Origin: Bactrocera neohumeralis
Lineage: Eukaryota; Arthropoda; Insecta; Diptera; Tephritidae
Assembly (NCBI RefSeq): GCF_024586455.1
Contig: NC_065921.1
Coordinates: 79,172,163 to 79,236,162, forward strand
Direction: 5' to 3'
DNA length: 64,000 bases
The notes below the pieces were generated by a model. That model saw nothing but the letters and a program-made list of their open reading frames with translations. It did not search any database and was not told the origin of the DNA. A program made the position numbers and the translations under genes. How positions within the stretch are numbered: position 1 is the stretch's first letter; each line of letters opens with the position of its first letter. Below, piece after piece: positions 21,936-34,199 of this stretch.

Positions 21936-22030
21936 CTTGAATAGTATTCTATATACCTCCTATCAAACTAATTGCTTGATTTTCTCGATAGATTGTAGAT
22001 GTTTTCATAAAAATCTTTTATAAGTTATAT
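21936..22030. repeat. Direct repeat flanking LINE B2, right copy
   Basis: Second copy of the 21317-21415 sequence, directly after the LINE fragment. Confidence 0.6.
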
Positions 22031-22301
22031 TCGACCGATTGCTGAAAAATCCAAAAATTAAAAGTTTGAAACGCAATCGAAAAATATTGTTCCTTTAAAC
22101 TGTCGGTTCTTTTTTACTTAAAAGTATCTTGGAAAATCCACATTAAATAAAAAAAATTTGGCCACTTGAAGGGGGAACCTATAAGACTGGAGTCGAAAGA
22201 TGTTACAGTGAATATTTAGATAAGGTTTTTTCGTATAGTTTCATTTTCGGACCCTGTGGTTATTTGTACGTTGCAGGAAGGCCACAATAAGATTGACAGG
22301 A

Positions 22302-22450
22302 GACCTTATGGGAATTCGGGTTCAGAGCCAGGATAATAGCAATAGGCAGGATTTAAATCAACTGAGTTTGTACCGCAATCTAATGACGACGTAGAAAGGA
22401 ACGTACTTGAAGACCTGCTATGACTTTAACGGGACGGAGGCGACAGCGAC
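22302..22450 (+). repeat. Dispersed repeat C, copy 1
   Basis: GACCTTATGGGA...TTCAGAGCCAGG and GAACGTACTTGAAGACC...TTTTAAC-like...ACGGAGG are shared, in inverted orientation, with 60036-60183. Order and spacing are kept. Probably a LINE 3' UTR or another element fragment; class unknown. Confidence 0.6.
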
Positions 22451-22479
22451 TTTAACTTAAAAGTCATTTCAGTAAGAGG

Positions 22480-22955
22480 TAACAGAATGCTACAGCCGTC
22501 AGTCCGAATTCAACATTTCCAAATTGTTTCTCAAAATCGTGGTCCTATTTCTTTCCTTGATTTCTTTGATTAACTTCTGTGCTGTGTTCTTTATCGGAGA
22601 CGGTTTGAATGGTTTTCAAATCTAGCCTACGCTTTCCAGGCCGTTCACTGTTCGCCAACTGTGACCTCGACTGAGCTAGGCAATTCTGGATTTCTTGCCT
22701 AATGACTGCCGTTTGTTATGTTCCGCGTTGCTCTGTTTCTTCCCTCTTATGGATAGGTTTTTTTCTCGATGCAAGCCGCTAGTGGATGCTTATTTTGGGC
22801 GGCATGTATTCACCTCGTCAGCGTGGATTCAAAAGAGGTTTGAGGTCTTTTAAGCCGAAACCACCTCTCCTGTTGCTCTTGGTAAACGGCAGCTAATTGG
22901 GTATTCATAGCTAACGTAGGAACTGTGGCCGTGAACAGTTCATGTCCTTTGTCCA
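22480..22955. other. Unassigned stretch
   Basis: Moderate GC. The minus strand has a Lys/Arg/Gln-rich potential reading in several frames that could be a decayed basic ORF1 or gag-like region, but nothing firm can be said. Confidence 0.3.
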
Positions 22956-22956
22956 T

Positions 22957-23027
22957 GGACCAAAATCATGACCTCGTATGGAAAACTCTTTCATTTGACG
23001 ATATATCTTCAAGAAATTTTGCATGGA
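22957..23027. repeat. Single monomer of the 154-bp repeat
   Basis: CAAAATCATGACCTCGTATG followed by GAAAACTCTTTCATTTGACG and ATATCTTCAAGAAATTTT matches the core of the tandem unit at 53000-53740 (CAAAATCAAGTCC, TATGGAAAACTTTTTCATTT, AACGAGATATC). A dispersed half-monomer 30 kb from the array. Confidence 0.7.
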
Positions 23028-23042
23028 TAATTCTCGAATCGA

Positions 23043-23345
23043 ATCGAACTAAAGATGTTTTGTCCGTATAGACTTTAGACTTTAGATATTCTCACAGGAA
23101 AAAGTCTAACAGTGTGATCTAACACGATTTTGGTGGCCAATCGCCCGTCCCAAAACGTGAAATTATCTGTTCACCTAAGTATTCTCTCAATAAATCAATT
23201 GATTGATGCGATGTGTGGGAAGTGGCGCTGTCTTGATGAAACCAAATGTTGCTGATATCACGAGCTTCAATTTCAGGCATGAAATATTCGATTATCATGG
23301 CGCGATAACGATCTCCACGATCTGTCAAACCGTTAAACAGTATAT
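23043..23345 (-). mobile_element. Tc1/mariner-like family T, remnant T3
   Basis: Minus-strand frame: DRGDRYRAMIIEYFMPEIEA, IWFHQDSATSHTSHQSIDLL, then REYLGEQIISRFGTGDWPP and KSC. IWFHQD contains the second catalytic Asp of the transposase; the segment after it corresponds to the spacing region before the third carboxylate, which is frameshifted. N-terminal half absent. Confidence 0.8.
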
Positions 23346-24945
23346 GGCGAAATGCTGGGCCACCCGAGGTTAGCTTTTGTTCGACTGACTGTATTGAAAC
23401 TTTTTCAGTTTATTATTCATTTTCAGAGGCTTTCCTCAGAGCGTAAGTGAGTGCCGTTTTGTAAATGTGAAAACATACTAAAACATAAATTCCGATGTTG
23501 GGTATTAAATTTTAAATTTCTTCCACCGTCTTCAATCTACTCTTCACATTTTCGTGCACCACTTTTCGCTTGTTATTGTTGCAGCTACGACAGTTCTTCG
23601 CCAAACACTACTTCAATACTTTGGCCGAGTTTTTGTTTTCTGTTTTTGTTTGTGCGATTTCTTCCAACCCAAAAAACTCTACTCGAAATCGTAAAAGTTA
23701 TTGTTTTTTGAAGTGCATTGACGTGGTTGTCTATGCAGTGTTGCATGCAAAGTGTAGTTAGTAGTGGTTTTTGTGTGCAACACAAAGTTCTATACACCAG
23801 TTGGGCACAGAGTTTCTAACGCTTTTTATGCGACTACTTGTCGAACAACCCCCCCTCCACCTCCTTCGACTGCTTGGCTTTTGTTGTGGACTAAGCCTTT
23901 TTTTCGGTCAACTTAATACGCTTCTAAGGCAGCCACGTTTATTGAGACAAAAGGCGCATGAAAAAATAATAGTCTAACTAAGACAAAAACCATGAAGCTA
24001 TGAAACTCAAATCCACAACAACAAACAACAACAGTTGCACACAACTATGTAAGCGCAACAACAAATACAAGTACAATGCGTTTGCGAACTTTATGCGAAT
24101 GGTGTACTGATTTTATAGACGCATTTGGTTTTCATGCGAAAGTAACTGTAACCATTACCGTTGGCACTTCAGCTGAGTAGCACACCAAACCCACCTTGCC
24201 GGCTGCTATAACTTTTCTACTACTTTTTGCATTAGACTTTATTTCTTTTTACTAAGCTTGTAATCCCCATAGAGCACACACCACACACCCCTAGATCCGA
24301 GTAGTTCTCACCGGTTTTTACTACTTCTTTATATGCACAGCACACTGTTCACAGCTTCGGCTTTTTGTGGCGCTTTTATTTGCTGCTTTGCATTGCTTCG
24401 TAGCTCACTTATTCTACCACTTGCATTTATGTGCCGTTAGTTTGCTTCCTTTCTCTCTGTTTTTGAATTTAGTTTTTTTACTTTTGCCTGGAAATATTAA
24501 AAAAAACTTACTAATCTTCAATATTTTTTTCGAAAAAAAGTGGAAAGTTCCTCAAAGCACGTTAGACAAAAGCGCTTCTACAATTAGAAACAATTAAAGT
24601 AGTAGCGAAAAAAAATGCATAAACCCATTTTATAGCTTGTCGATTCAGCAGTTTTGATTTGATTTCTTTTCCTCATGACTGCAGCTAGTCTTCGCTTTAT
24701 TCTTGTTTGTGGTACAAAAATTGAGAAATCAAAGAGAATGCGGTATAACAGTAAAGTGCAGTGGTGTCACTTTCATTAAGTAGTGGTAAAAGCGCAACGA
24801 AAAGCTTTAAATGCGATTTACAGTATTGAACCCAGACAAGGAAGCCAAAAGCACGAACAAAATATAACGTTAGTTGGAAAAAGTAGTGAACTATTGACTT
24901 TTAAGTCTTTAATTAAAATTTTGGCTACTTTTGAGCGGTAAAGTT
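23346..24945. other. Gene-less stretch
   Basis: CAACAAC-rich sequence at 24000-24065 and T-rich runs. Frames in both strands around 23450-23980 and 24367-24597 encode hydrophobic or low-complexity peptides with no recognisable domain. Confidence 0.4.
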
Positions 24946-24949
24946 TTGA

Positions 24950-25712
24950 TTGAAAGCTCCGCAAGCTGTTAGAAAGCTCCATAGCGCGTTAACTACTGCC
25001 GCTTTATAACGGATATCGATTGCTTATTAAAAACATCTGTGATATTACCGGAAACAACCTCATTTTAGTTCATTAGCTTTACTTGAAAGCTCTAAAAGCG
25101 GTTGTAAAGCTCCTTAGCACGTTCATGACTGCAATGGTACAGTGGTTCTCGAACTTAAACTTGCTTAAAACATCTATGTTACATATTATCGGAAACAACC
25201 TGATTTTAGTTCATTAGCTTTATTTAAAAGCTCCAAAAGCTGCTGGAAGGTTCCAAAGTGCGTCTAGGCCTGCAAGGTTATATCGTTTTTCGATTACTTA
25301 TTAGAAAATATTTATTTGTAATGTTATTGGAAACAGCCTCATTTTAATTCCTCAGCTTTAATTGAAAGCTCCGCAAGCTGCCAGAAAGTTCCATAACGTG
25401 TCCACGAGTGCAACGTTACATCGGGTTTCGATTACTCGTTAAAAATATCTGTGATATTAAAAAAACAACCTCATATTAATTCTTTAGCATTATTTGAAAG
25501 CTCCGAAAGCTGCTGGAAAGCTCCATAGCTCGTCCACGACTACAATGTTATATCGGTTTTCGATTGCTTATTGTAAAATATCTGTGATATTACGGGAAAC
25601 AGCTGCTTTTTAACCCTATAGCTTTCAAAGCTCTGAAAGCTACTGGAAAGCTCCAAGACGCGTCCGCGGCATCTATGATATTACCGGAAACATCTAAAAT
25701 TTTTCTCTTTAT
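24950..25712. repeat. About 135-bp tandem array, six units
   Basis: Units begin GAAAGCTCC.NAAGCTG and continue AAAGCTCCATAGC, ACTGCAATGTTATATCGG, TTTTCGATTGCTTATT, ATCTGTGATATTACCGGAAA and CAACCTCATTTTAATTC. Starts near 24952, 25085, 25226, 25364, 25496 and 25627 (spacings 131-141). The AAAGCTCC word appears twice in most units. No coding content. Confidence 0.85.
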
Positions 25713-26149
25713 AAAATATTGTATTCCTATTAATGCTCCTTCGCTCGGTATTTGATCGCTTCCAGCACTAAGATTTACAACATCTTTTACTTTTAATTAA
25801 TGGGCCATTAAATATTTTGCTCATTCTTCACATTTCTAAAGTGGAGGTGAAACAATGAAGAGTGAATTATTTAATAAAAGGAAGATACTATGAATGTAAC
25901 GCAACGCAATGATAACGGTATAAAGTATCTTTGCATCATCTTCTCGCTACGAAAATGCGCCAAAGGGAGTGCGCCTGCAAATATGCATTAAAAGATATAC
26001 TAAAGGTGTTATACAGTGGGCTCTAATGGTATTAAAAGATATGGAATCGCTCGTTACTTTGATTAGGTTAGGCCGTCGCAGAAGTTTTCTGAAATATAAT
26101 CATTATTGTATTGTAACTATATCTTTTATGCGACTGTATCAGTAATTAA

Positions 26150-28110
26150 AGTAATAGCAGTAAAAAAAAACGTTAACTTAATTCTGCTTTTAATTACATT
26201 ATTCAATGTAATGGTAATTTGTAATCACAAATCAGTGTAATACAATGCAGTTATAATTAAAAATAAAATAATATTTATATAAGTTTTTATATGTGCATCT
26301 CAATGTAATCTCTTAATGTAATTGAACATGGTAATTAAATAAGTAATTGAAATAATTGTATTTGTGATTCCAGTTTTAGAGATTGAAATACTGAAAGTTA
26401 CTACTCAGTGTACTATATGAAATTAAAAACTTTTTTAATTTTTTTAATCCTTTTGTAACTGGAAGAACGAATTGTAATGGTAGTGTATTGGTAAAAACTT
26501 TACTGGTAAATACTTTGTAATAATTCACAATAATTGTACTCATATTGGCATTTGAAATTTAACTGAGTTTCAATAAAATATTGTAATTGTAATTGTAATC
26601 ATATATCTATTAAACACTTTAGCTGATTACATTTTCAAATTTAATGAGAATAATTAATCATGATGAGATATGGAAAATGTAATGGTAATCACTTTGTAAT
26701 TATAATGGTGATGGTAACCGTAATTATATTTCTATTAAACACTTTAGCTGATTACATTTTCAAATTTAATGAGAATAATTAATCAAGATAAGAAAATTTA
26801 AATGTATTGGTAATCACTTTGTAATTGTAATTGTAATGGTAATGGTAATTGTATTTCCACTAAACACTTTAGCTGATTAAATTTTAAAATGAGAATCATT
26901 AGTCAAGATAAGACATAGAAAATGTTATTGGTTTTCTTAATGTAATTATAATTGTAACGCTAATGGTATTTAATAATGTAATTGTTATCAAAAGTAATTG
27001 TAAACATATTTCTATTTCAAACTTAATCCGTTTTAATTTCATTTTACTAACAACTGTAATAGATTTTGTCAATACAATATAAATTGTAATGGTAATTACT
27101 TTATAATTATTATTGCATTACTTGATAATTACATTTATTTGTAATTATGTTTCAACTGAATTTGTTTCATTTTAATAAGAGATATTATTAGCATTGTAAT
27201 GTAATTGTAATTGTGAAGGTTATAATGTTGAAGAATATTTTTTAATCATAGTTTAATTTAAAATTTTATTTGATTTAATTTCATTTTGATGACAATTTCT
27301 ATTTTTGCTGTTACTGAAACTAGGAAATGCTATAATAATTACTTTATGTTGACCCAGGGTAATTGTAATCATATTTTCATTTGTAAATTTAATTAAATTA
27401 GTTAATGTATTGTAATATCAATTGTAACGGTCATTGTTACTGCATTTATAACGGAAAATGGTTGCCATCATACTATATTTATTTTTAAAACTTTAACTGA
27501 TTTAATTTCTTTTAAACAGCAATTTTTATTAACATTGATAAGTAATGGAAAATATAATGGAAAATGTAATGGCAATTACTTTATAATTACTCATAGTAGT
27601 TGTAATCAGAAAGTAATGGAAGATGTAATGGTAATTAGTTTACATTTACCCACGCTAGTTGTAATCATAAAGTAATGCTAATTTTAATTACTACTAGTAA
27701 GTAATGGAAAATGTAATGACAATTGTTTTATAATTACTCATAGTAGTTTTAATCAGAAAGTTGTAAAAAAATCTAATGGTAATTAGTGTATAATTATTCA
27801 AAGTATTTGTAATTAGAAAGTAATGCTAATTAATAAAATAAAGGTAAATAATTTATAATTAGACACGCTAATTTTAATCATATATGCTGTCGTAGTTTTA
27901 TACAACTTAATTATATTTTAATAACAAATATTATTGATATTGTAATGTAACTGTAATTTCAATTATGGCTAACAGTCTCAATAACAATAGTAATTCTAAC
28001 TTAATTCCATTCGAAATTACATTACACCATCAGTCTGTGAAGTTCACAAAACTCATTTTCATCATTCACACCCACGGTAATTCATCAAGTAATGCAATTG
28101 TAATACTCTT
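26150..28110. repeat. 2-kb degenerate GTAATNGTAAT repeat field
   Basis: Built from TAATGG/TAATTG hexamer variants (GTAATGGTAATTGTAAT). Inside it, a higher-order unit of about 125 bp (AACACTTTAGCTGATTACAT, AATTTAATGAGAATAATTAA, then TAATGG runs) starts at about 26612, 26739 and 26861. A different unit of about 70-85 bp (AGTAATGGAAAATGTAATGG, TAATTACTCATAGTAG) occupies 27541-27850. No coding content. Confidence 0.8.
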
Positions 28111-29080
28111 TCATTTCATTATATTGAGGTCACCTCTCCTGAAGTTCCACAGCGAATAATACTTACTTTGGCACTTTTATTTTAAAACCCGTTACTCCCT
28201 GTTTTCCTTTCAAAGAATTTGTCAGCGTTGCATTCATTGTTGCTGTTGCTCGTGCCAACATTGCTCGTTGCACTTTCGGTCCTTCGCATTGACAACATTA
28301 AAACCGGCAAACAGACAAACAAACACAATAATTTTCTCAAGTATTTGTTTGTGTAATTGTGAGGGGAATATAAGCGCGTGTAGCACACTCACCTACACAA
28401 ACACATATACACACACGTATAGTGAAAGTAATGCGGCATGCATCACAGGAAGACACTGGAGTAGCGCGCATTGTCTTAGCCAACGGGTAAAGTGGGCGCG
28501 GAAATGCAGCAAATGCCTGAGTGTGTTGTCAACCCCTCTTCCTTCACGTCTGCTCCTCAGCACTTAACGCCTTTTGGCGCGAAAGTATTTCGCCAAGTTC
28601 CATACAAGTACTGCAGTTGGCACCCGGGGAATGTAAAGTGAAAAAAGTAATACGGCAACACTATTTTAATTGCAATGAAGACGAACTGCAGGAAGTTCTT
28701 ATCCGCACATACTTCTCACCAACAGTTATAATGGTTGCAACAGCACTGCGGAGGCCTTTTGTAGCTCCATGTTCGCATTGTTTGTCGAAGTATTGAAAGG
28801 TATAAAGCAAAAAGTGGCGAAATGAGCAGTGCCAGTAAGGCATTGTGCCGGTTGTTCTTCGTCTTAGTTGGCCAGGTTAGCTGGAAGGAAGCAATTTGTT
28901 AGAAAAATGTCTTAATGTACTCGAGCTCTTGCTGGGGTTGAAGCTTTAAGCATTAGATATACATATAAATACAGTTAACAATGCGTCAATGAAATAGAAT
29001 CGATGTCTTTTTGTGATAGCTATACCCAGAAGCTTAGTTTCGTTGGTTGTTAAAAAAAAACTCTGAGGTTGAGAAAGCTT
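28111..29080. other. Gene-less stretch
   Basis: CACA-rich at 28385-28420. GC is higher in 28430-28640 and several frames overlap, without recognisable domains. Confidence 0.4.
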
Positions 29081-29084
29081 TATA

Positions 29085-29545
29085 TTCTTACAGGACTTTT
29101 CCCCATTTTCTGAAGGTGGGATCTTAAGGGTAGGTATCCTATGATGATCCCTACAATGTTACTACGCTCCCTTTTACCCAGAAGTAGGAGCTTTTTCGTC
29201 TGTCCACCATCAACACTACCCTAAAGCAACTATGTATAATAGTATACCTTGTGCTCCAATGACCTGAGGTATTCCTCTAGGATCCGTTCTTTCAAGCAAT
29301 CCTTGAAGGTGCTGTATGTCCTGGAAAAGCTTGAGTGAAATATGTCTGCAGCTGCCAGCGGACCATCTCGTTTACCCTTTAATTTCTTCATATTTCTATA
29401 TGACCGAGTACGCAGAAGATATTACGCTAGTTACCTACTTAAAGTCTAGTTATTGCCTGGATAGATAACCTAACGCAATGAGACTTAATATTGGCTCCAC
29501 GGACAGCCTTAGTTTTCGCCTGTCTATTTCTAACATGTTCTGTCA
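29085..29545 (-). mobile_element. RNase H-type LINE, copy B3 (3' region)
   Basis: Nucleotide-alignable to B5 at 33295-33650. The minus strand reads KLLLLGKRERSNIVG then IIIGYLPLRSHLQKMG, the conserved C-terminal block of this LINE group. Further upstream in the element, frames are broken, although short RNase H-like words are present. Dead fragment. Confidence 0.7.
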
Positions 29546-30349
29546 ACAATTGCACCGTCTGAAGTATGCACTCGCCCAGTTTGAGTTCGATAAGGACAAT
29601 GCCAGGCAACTCACTTCAATAGCGACTCGCCAGTAGCTTCTGGCTTGGTTAGGTAGCTTGGTTGGGAGGTTAGAACCTCCTTATAGTCCGGCCCTAACAA
29701 CAAATGATGATTTCCTTTTCTTGTCGATGGTGAATGATTTTGTTGTTGAAAGATTCGTAGCAAAGCCTGAGTTCTAGTACAAATTTTGTGTTTCATCGCG
29801 AGTCTATTCTAAAGAAAACCCCGTTATTTTTTAACTTCAGTCTCTACCGTCGTCGTAAATTAACTCGAAAATGTAAATGTCTTCAACGGCGATAGTAAAC
29901 TGTTCACTGACAGTAAATTTTTTTTAATATACTTGGGGAGACTTAAGAAAGATTCTTGGGGAATTTCAAATAAGTGAAGTCCTTGTAAGATGAGATTTCT
30001 TCGTGTTCTCTTGACCCCACTGAAGACTAGTCAGCGAAAAGAGTTAGAGAGTTTATATTGCCGCTCTGATGACCATGCCTCCGAGACACAAATCACAAAT
30101 CTCGGCGAGAACTTTGCGAAGTAGCATCATTATTTTTCGGGCTTATAGATAAATAGGAATTAACCAAGGTTTTGAACTGCGACCTATCGTCTACTGGGCC
30201 CTCTCCTATATCACATATGGTCACAAAGCTCCAGCACTATGAACAATACCAGGAGCTCGCCGGACGCGATGGAGGTGCTGTGATCCCTGTCGACATAGAT
30301 GCATTCAAGGGCCTTGAGCCTGCCTCTACCAATTGCTGGGAAATCTGGA

Positions 30350-30770
30350 ATTAGGTGTCAGGAGTTTCCGGTTCCATGTCGGAAAACCGGCAGTTTGCAC
30401 AAGAGACTATGCCAATGTTGAACAAGTATTTATTGAGCCTGCAGTGCTCTGTATACAGCGCTACAAAAGGACGGAATTGGACTCGGGCGAGGCTGATCAC
30501 ATCTCTAAATCTTGCTAGGTTGTAATTTTGTGCCGTTTTCTCCCCTCTTTCTCCTCCGTGCGGAGTAACTCCTCTAAGGTGTGGCATCCCACCACACATG
30601 GTTCTGGCCCCATCATTCTGGCAGGCGCCGCAAAGCTGGCTAGTTCGTCGGCCAGCTCATTGCCACTTTTATGCTCCGTAACCCAGATCATGTATACACG
30701 GTTGCAAAGTGATAGGTGGTTCAGCATTCTTATATACTCCTCCACTAATAACGATTTGACTTCATAAGCT
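30350..30770 (-). mobile_element. RNase H-type LINE, copy B4
   Basis: The minus strand encodes WVTEHKSGNELADELAS (30515-30745 frame), the retroelement RNase H C-terminal block (normally W.PGH.G..GNE.AD.LA). After a frameshift it reads RPFVALYTEHCRLNKYL and CRFSDMEPETPDT, corresponding to the block after RNase H (LTGHC.LN.HL..MG) and the Cys-rich end. It differs from B3/B5, so probably a different family of the same group. 29545-30350 may belong to it but I could not align it. Confidence 0.75.
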
Positions 30771-30934
30771 GAGATCGGGTATGCGAATAGCTCCTTGGAA
30801 ATCTAACCGCTTAACATGTTAATGCTATGCATGCTCTTCTTTGCTATAATGATTTACTACCAAACCATCTTTACGACCACTTTGCTAAGTAGGGTCTCTA
30901 ATGGACTGATAACTCCCAAGCACAATCATTATGT

Positions 30935-31317
30935 AGACATGACCAAAGACCAAACTCTACAAGTCAGTCATCCTCCCCGTCCGCGTGTATGGTGCAGAGG
31001 CATGGACGATGACAACATCTGATGAGTCGGTTGTATGATGATTTATTATCTTTTGCGAATTGACAACGGCGAATATCACATTCGATGGAACGATGAGCTG
31101 TAAGATTTATTAGACGATATTGACATAGTTCAGCGAATTAAGAGACAGAGGAACAGCTCCAATCCGTTGGAAAGCCAGTTTGAGAAGGACCTGCCTACAC
31201 TTGTAATCTCCAGTTAGCGTCAAACTGTGAATAGGAAGAACGACTGACGCCGTTATAAACTCGGCTATAACCGCGTAAATGCTGTCTACGCCAATAGAGA
31301 AGAAGAAGAATGGTTGA
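30935..31317 (+). mobile_element. LINE family A, copy A5 (3' end)
   Basis: Plus-strand 3' part of ORF2: TKLYKSVILPVRVYGAEAW-like sequence from about 30950, then EAWTMTTSDESVV, RIDNGEYHIRWNDEL, DIDIVQRIKRQR with frameshifts, and the 3' UTR. It ends CCAATAGA(GAA)4 at 31301-31317, which defines the family's 3' terminus and simple-repeat tail. Confidence 0.85.
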
Positions 31318-31401
31318 GCCAGCTTAAGACTCTGTTTAGTTTAAATTTACAAACTTACTTTTACTCTCCTGAGTTAGTACCACCTTTTGCGGCCACCCAC
31401 A

Positions 31402-31417
31402 CAACCTAACCTAACCC
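31402..31417. repeat. Short AACCT repeat
   Basis: ACAACCTAACCTAACCCAAC resembles the TAACC-type tail of LINE B1 and may mark the 3' end of an unrecognised plus-strand LINE remnant just upstream. Confidence 0.35.
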
Positions 31418-31419
31418 AA

Positions 31420-33000
31420 CTTCGCTCGAAATACATAAAGAATGTAATATTTAAGAAAAGTTGACTGCAATAAATTCTGAAAGCTGTCAATACTTGGCGC
31501 GAGTAACGAGTAACGGACACTTGTGCCACTACCGTTACATACCGCAAAGCTGTCGGACTCACTTTGCTTTATAAACTGCAATGCAGCATAACTTTTTCAG
31601 CTCTGGCGGGCCAAACTTAACGGTACGTGTGCTTGTTGTTTTCAATTTTAAGTGGACGAAGGCAAATGAATTGTGCTCGTGACCTCGTTACAATGCAAAG
31701 TTGACCGTCGATAAAGTGCGGCTGTGTGTGTGAGAAGGAGAGTGGGAAATTGACACACACACACATCAACACTAATACAGTAGTCTCCAAATTTACAACT
31801 AAATCGCAACGAACCGAAAGCAAATAAAATTATAGCAAAACAAAGGAAAGCGCTTACAATTGCTATATTTTACAGTTATTGTTGTTGTTGCATTCGTTTA
31901 TTTATATTTTTTAGGTTCGAAAAGTTTCGAAACAAATATTGCGCATGTTGTTGTTATTGCTTGTGTGTGCTGCAAAAAGAAACCGACAAGCAACAATTTC
32001 GTTAATACTTTATTTGCGGTACAAGCATTTGTTGCGATTGTTGTTTTTGTTGTTGTATGGCGATAAATAAGCTGATATTATTTTTTTCACTTCATTTGTT
32101 TAAAACAATAACCGGGAATATTCTTTTTTTGGTGTTTTTGTTTGCGCACCAAATTGAAATCCCAAGTTAAACTTCGTAAATTACCGGCTACAAATGACTC
32201 CCAGTTGTTCGCGGCAACAACAATAACAATTTGACAACAACAATAACAACTAAAGTGTATGCGCTGCAAAAACAACACAAAGGAACATCAATAACGCAAG
32301 GCAACAGTCGACAGGCAGCGGAAGGCCACAGCAAAACACACACACATGTATGAGTAAGTGTGTGTATATATGTATGTATGTATGCAAATGATTGTGTGTG
32401 TAGCTGTGGCAACGCAATCACATGCAGCAACAACTTCCGGCTATATTATCCGCTCGCACTTCCCACGCCTGCAGTTGCACAGCCAAATCGCCACACAGAG
32501 CGGGCACATCGCATGCTGCAACAACAACAGCGCGCCGCTAGCAATATGAATTGCGCAACGCAAAAGCAACGGCAGTGTAGCCACAGTTGTTGCCTGCAAG
32601 CCACGGAAAAGTTTATGGCAAAACCCATTTTCAATAATAAAATATTGACACTTCTGTGCGAGTGCCGCAATGGCGTGCGTATTTACTAGCTGGTGTTTGG
32701 AAATATACAAAAGGCTTTATAATGGGTCTCTCGAGTTGGATCCGTTGATGCTGGATGCTAGGCTGAGAGATGACAGTGATCGCCAAGGTCAACGAAGATA
32801 TCTTTGATGAGCTAATTATTCTAATTCTAATTTTCTGTGGCGATCCGTTCAAGTTGCATAGTTGTGCGAAGTTGTCAGGCAACTTCAAGATCAACGGGAG
32901 TATGTTGGATGAGCAAGTTCGCTGCAACCAGAACCGTCAACTATCAATCGATGTCTTAGAATTGTCAGAAAGATCATGAGGTTCTTCTCCTAGCCAGAAA
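31420..33000. other. Gene-less stretch, CAACAA-rich
   Basis: CAACAACAATAAC-type sequence at 32210-32280 and CA-rich at 32330-32350. Between 32440 and 32650 a plus-strand frame has balanced, coding-like codons (PLALPTPAVAQPNRH, MLQQQQRAASNMNCATQKQR), but there is no clear start or splice signal and CAA-rich DNA is common here. Confidence 0.35.
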
Positions 33001-33003
33001 TTT

Positions 33004-34170
33004 TTACGAAGAAGTGAGACAGTTGGTAGGTTGGTTGAAAAGGTAGGCGCATGAGCGCCGGACCGCAAGCGACCGTGTTGGCCTCATTGTGGCCTTACGC
33101 TCATTTAAGTACAGGAACTCAGTGGATTTGACAAAAATCCTGTTCTTTTTCCACACCAGCTGTCCAATGTCTCTTAGGTTGGCGTATTGGGAGCAGTGAA
33201 ATATGTTCTTTCTCATCGAGTTGAAGGCCACGTATTCCTATAGATATAGTTTCAGCGTGTCATCATACACCGCGCATGCTCTGCATTCCTTCGAATCCAC
33301 TTCTCTCATTTTGTGAAGGTAGATTCTTAAGGGTAGGTGCCTTGTGCCCCTACAATGTTACTAAGCTCCCTTTTGGCTGGAAGTAGGAGCAGTTTGGTGA
33401 ACATAACATCATCCGAAAGTAACTTTATGGTATGGCCTGTGTTCCGCTAAGGTTCAGTGCTTCAAACAACCCTTTTCATTTCTATCTATTTCTATATGAT
33501 TAGACACAGAGATGATATTAACTGAGTTACCTACTAAGAGCCTAGTTATTGGCTGCTTGCATTATCTCATGCAATGAAAGTGACAATACTACGCTATAGA
33601 TAAACTTAATTTCCGCTTGGCTTTCCACTAGAATGTTTATAGACTTACCGGTTAGAGCATAAGCTCACGTGACACCTTCTTTTATACCCACAAATTTGGC
33701 CTGAAGGACTGAATCGGAGTCATTTAGTTTGAAGCTGCCTTCTGTGTAGGGGTTACTACAGAAGAAGCCTGCTCTTGTTGCTAATTCACCCTTCGATCCA
33801 TCAGTGATCATGTAGATATCGCCGATTAGACTGTCCGATCACAGAACCACTGATTCCATCTTCTTTACCGAGGGATGAAAACGACATGTTTAATCCCTAG
33901 TGAGTCCCTTAAAATCGCAGTGCCAACTTAACCCGAGTTCATTAACAAAGTCGTGTTTGATGCCATGCCTTTAGTGACGCATAGCCTAGTTCAAATGGCC
34001 TAAAATCATGAGCCGGCTGGTCGTAAGCAATGCCTCGTACCTCACTAAACTCTAGAGTTTTAGTTGAGATATTCTTCATTGCGCACGTAATCCCCAGCGA
34101 GCAGGCCTGATGTACTTGTCCAGGTGTTTAATGCGGCATTTTTTTGCTTTAATTATTGGGTGGATATGAC
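33004..34170 (-). mobile_element. RNase H-type LINE, copy B5
   Basis: Minus-strand fragment with a recognisable RNase H start: MITDGSKGELATRAGFF (TDGS block, first catalytic Asp) near 33765-33815, followed by FKLNDSDSVLQAKFVGI and VESQAEIKFIYS. After frameshifts it reads LLLLPAKRELSNIVG and TFTK.EKWIRRNAEHARC (C-terminal block), then a last frame 33004-33231 with LRDIGQLVWKKNRIFVK. Several stops and shifts. Shares its 3' half with B3. Confidence 0.75.
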
Positions 34171-34199
34171 TCTCGGGGAGTCGGTAGACCATATATGTT

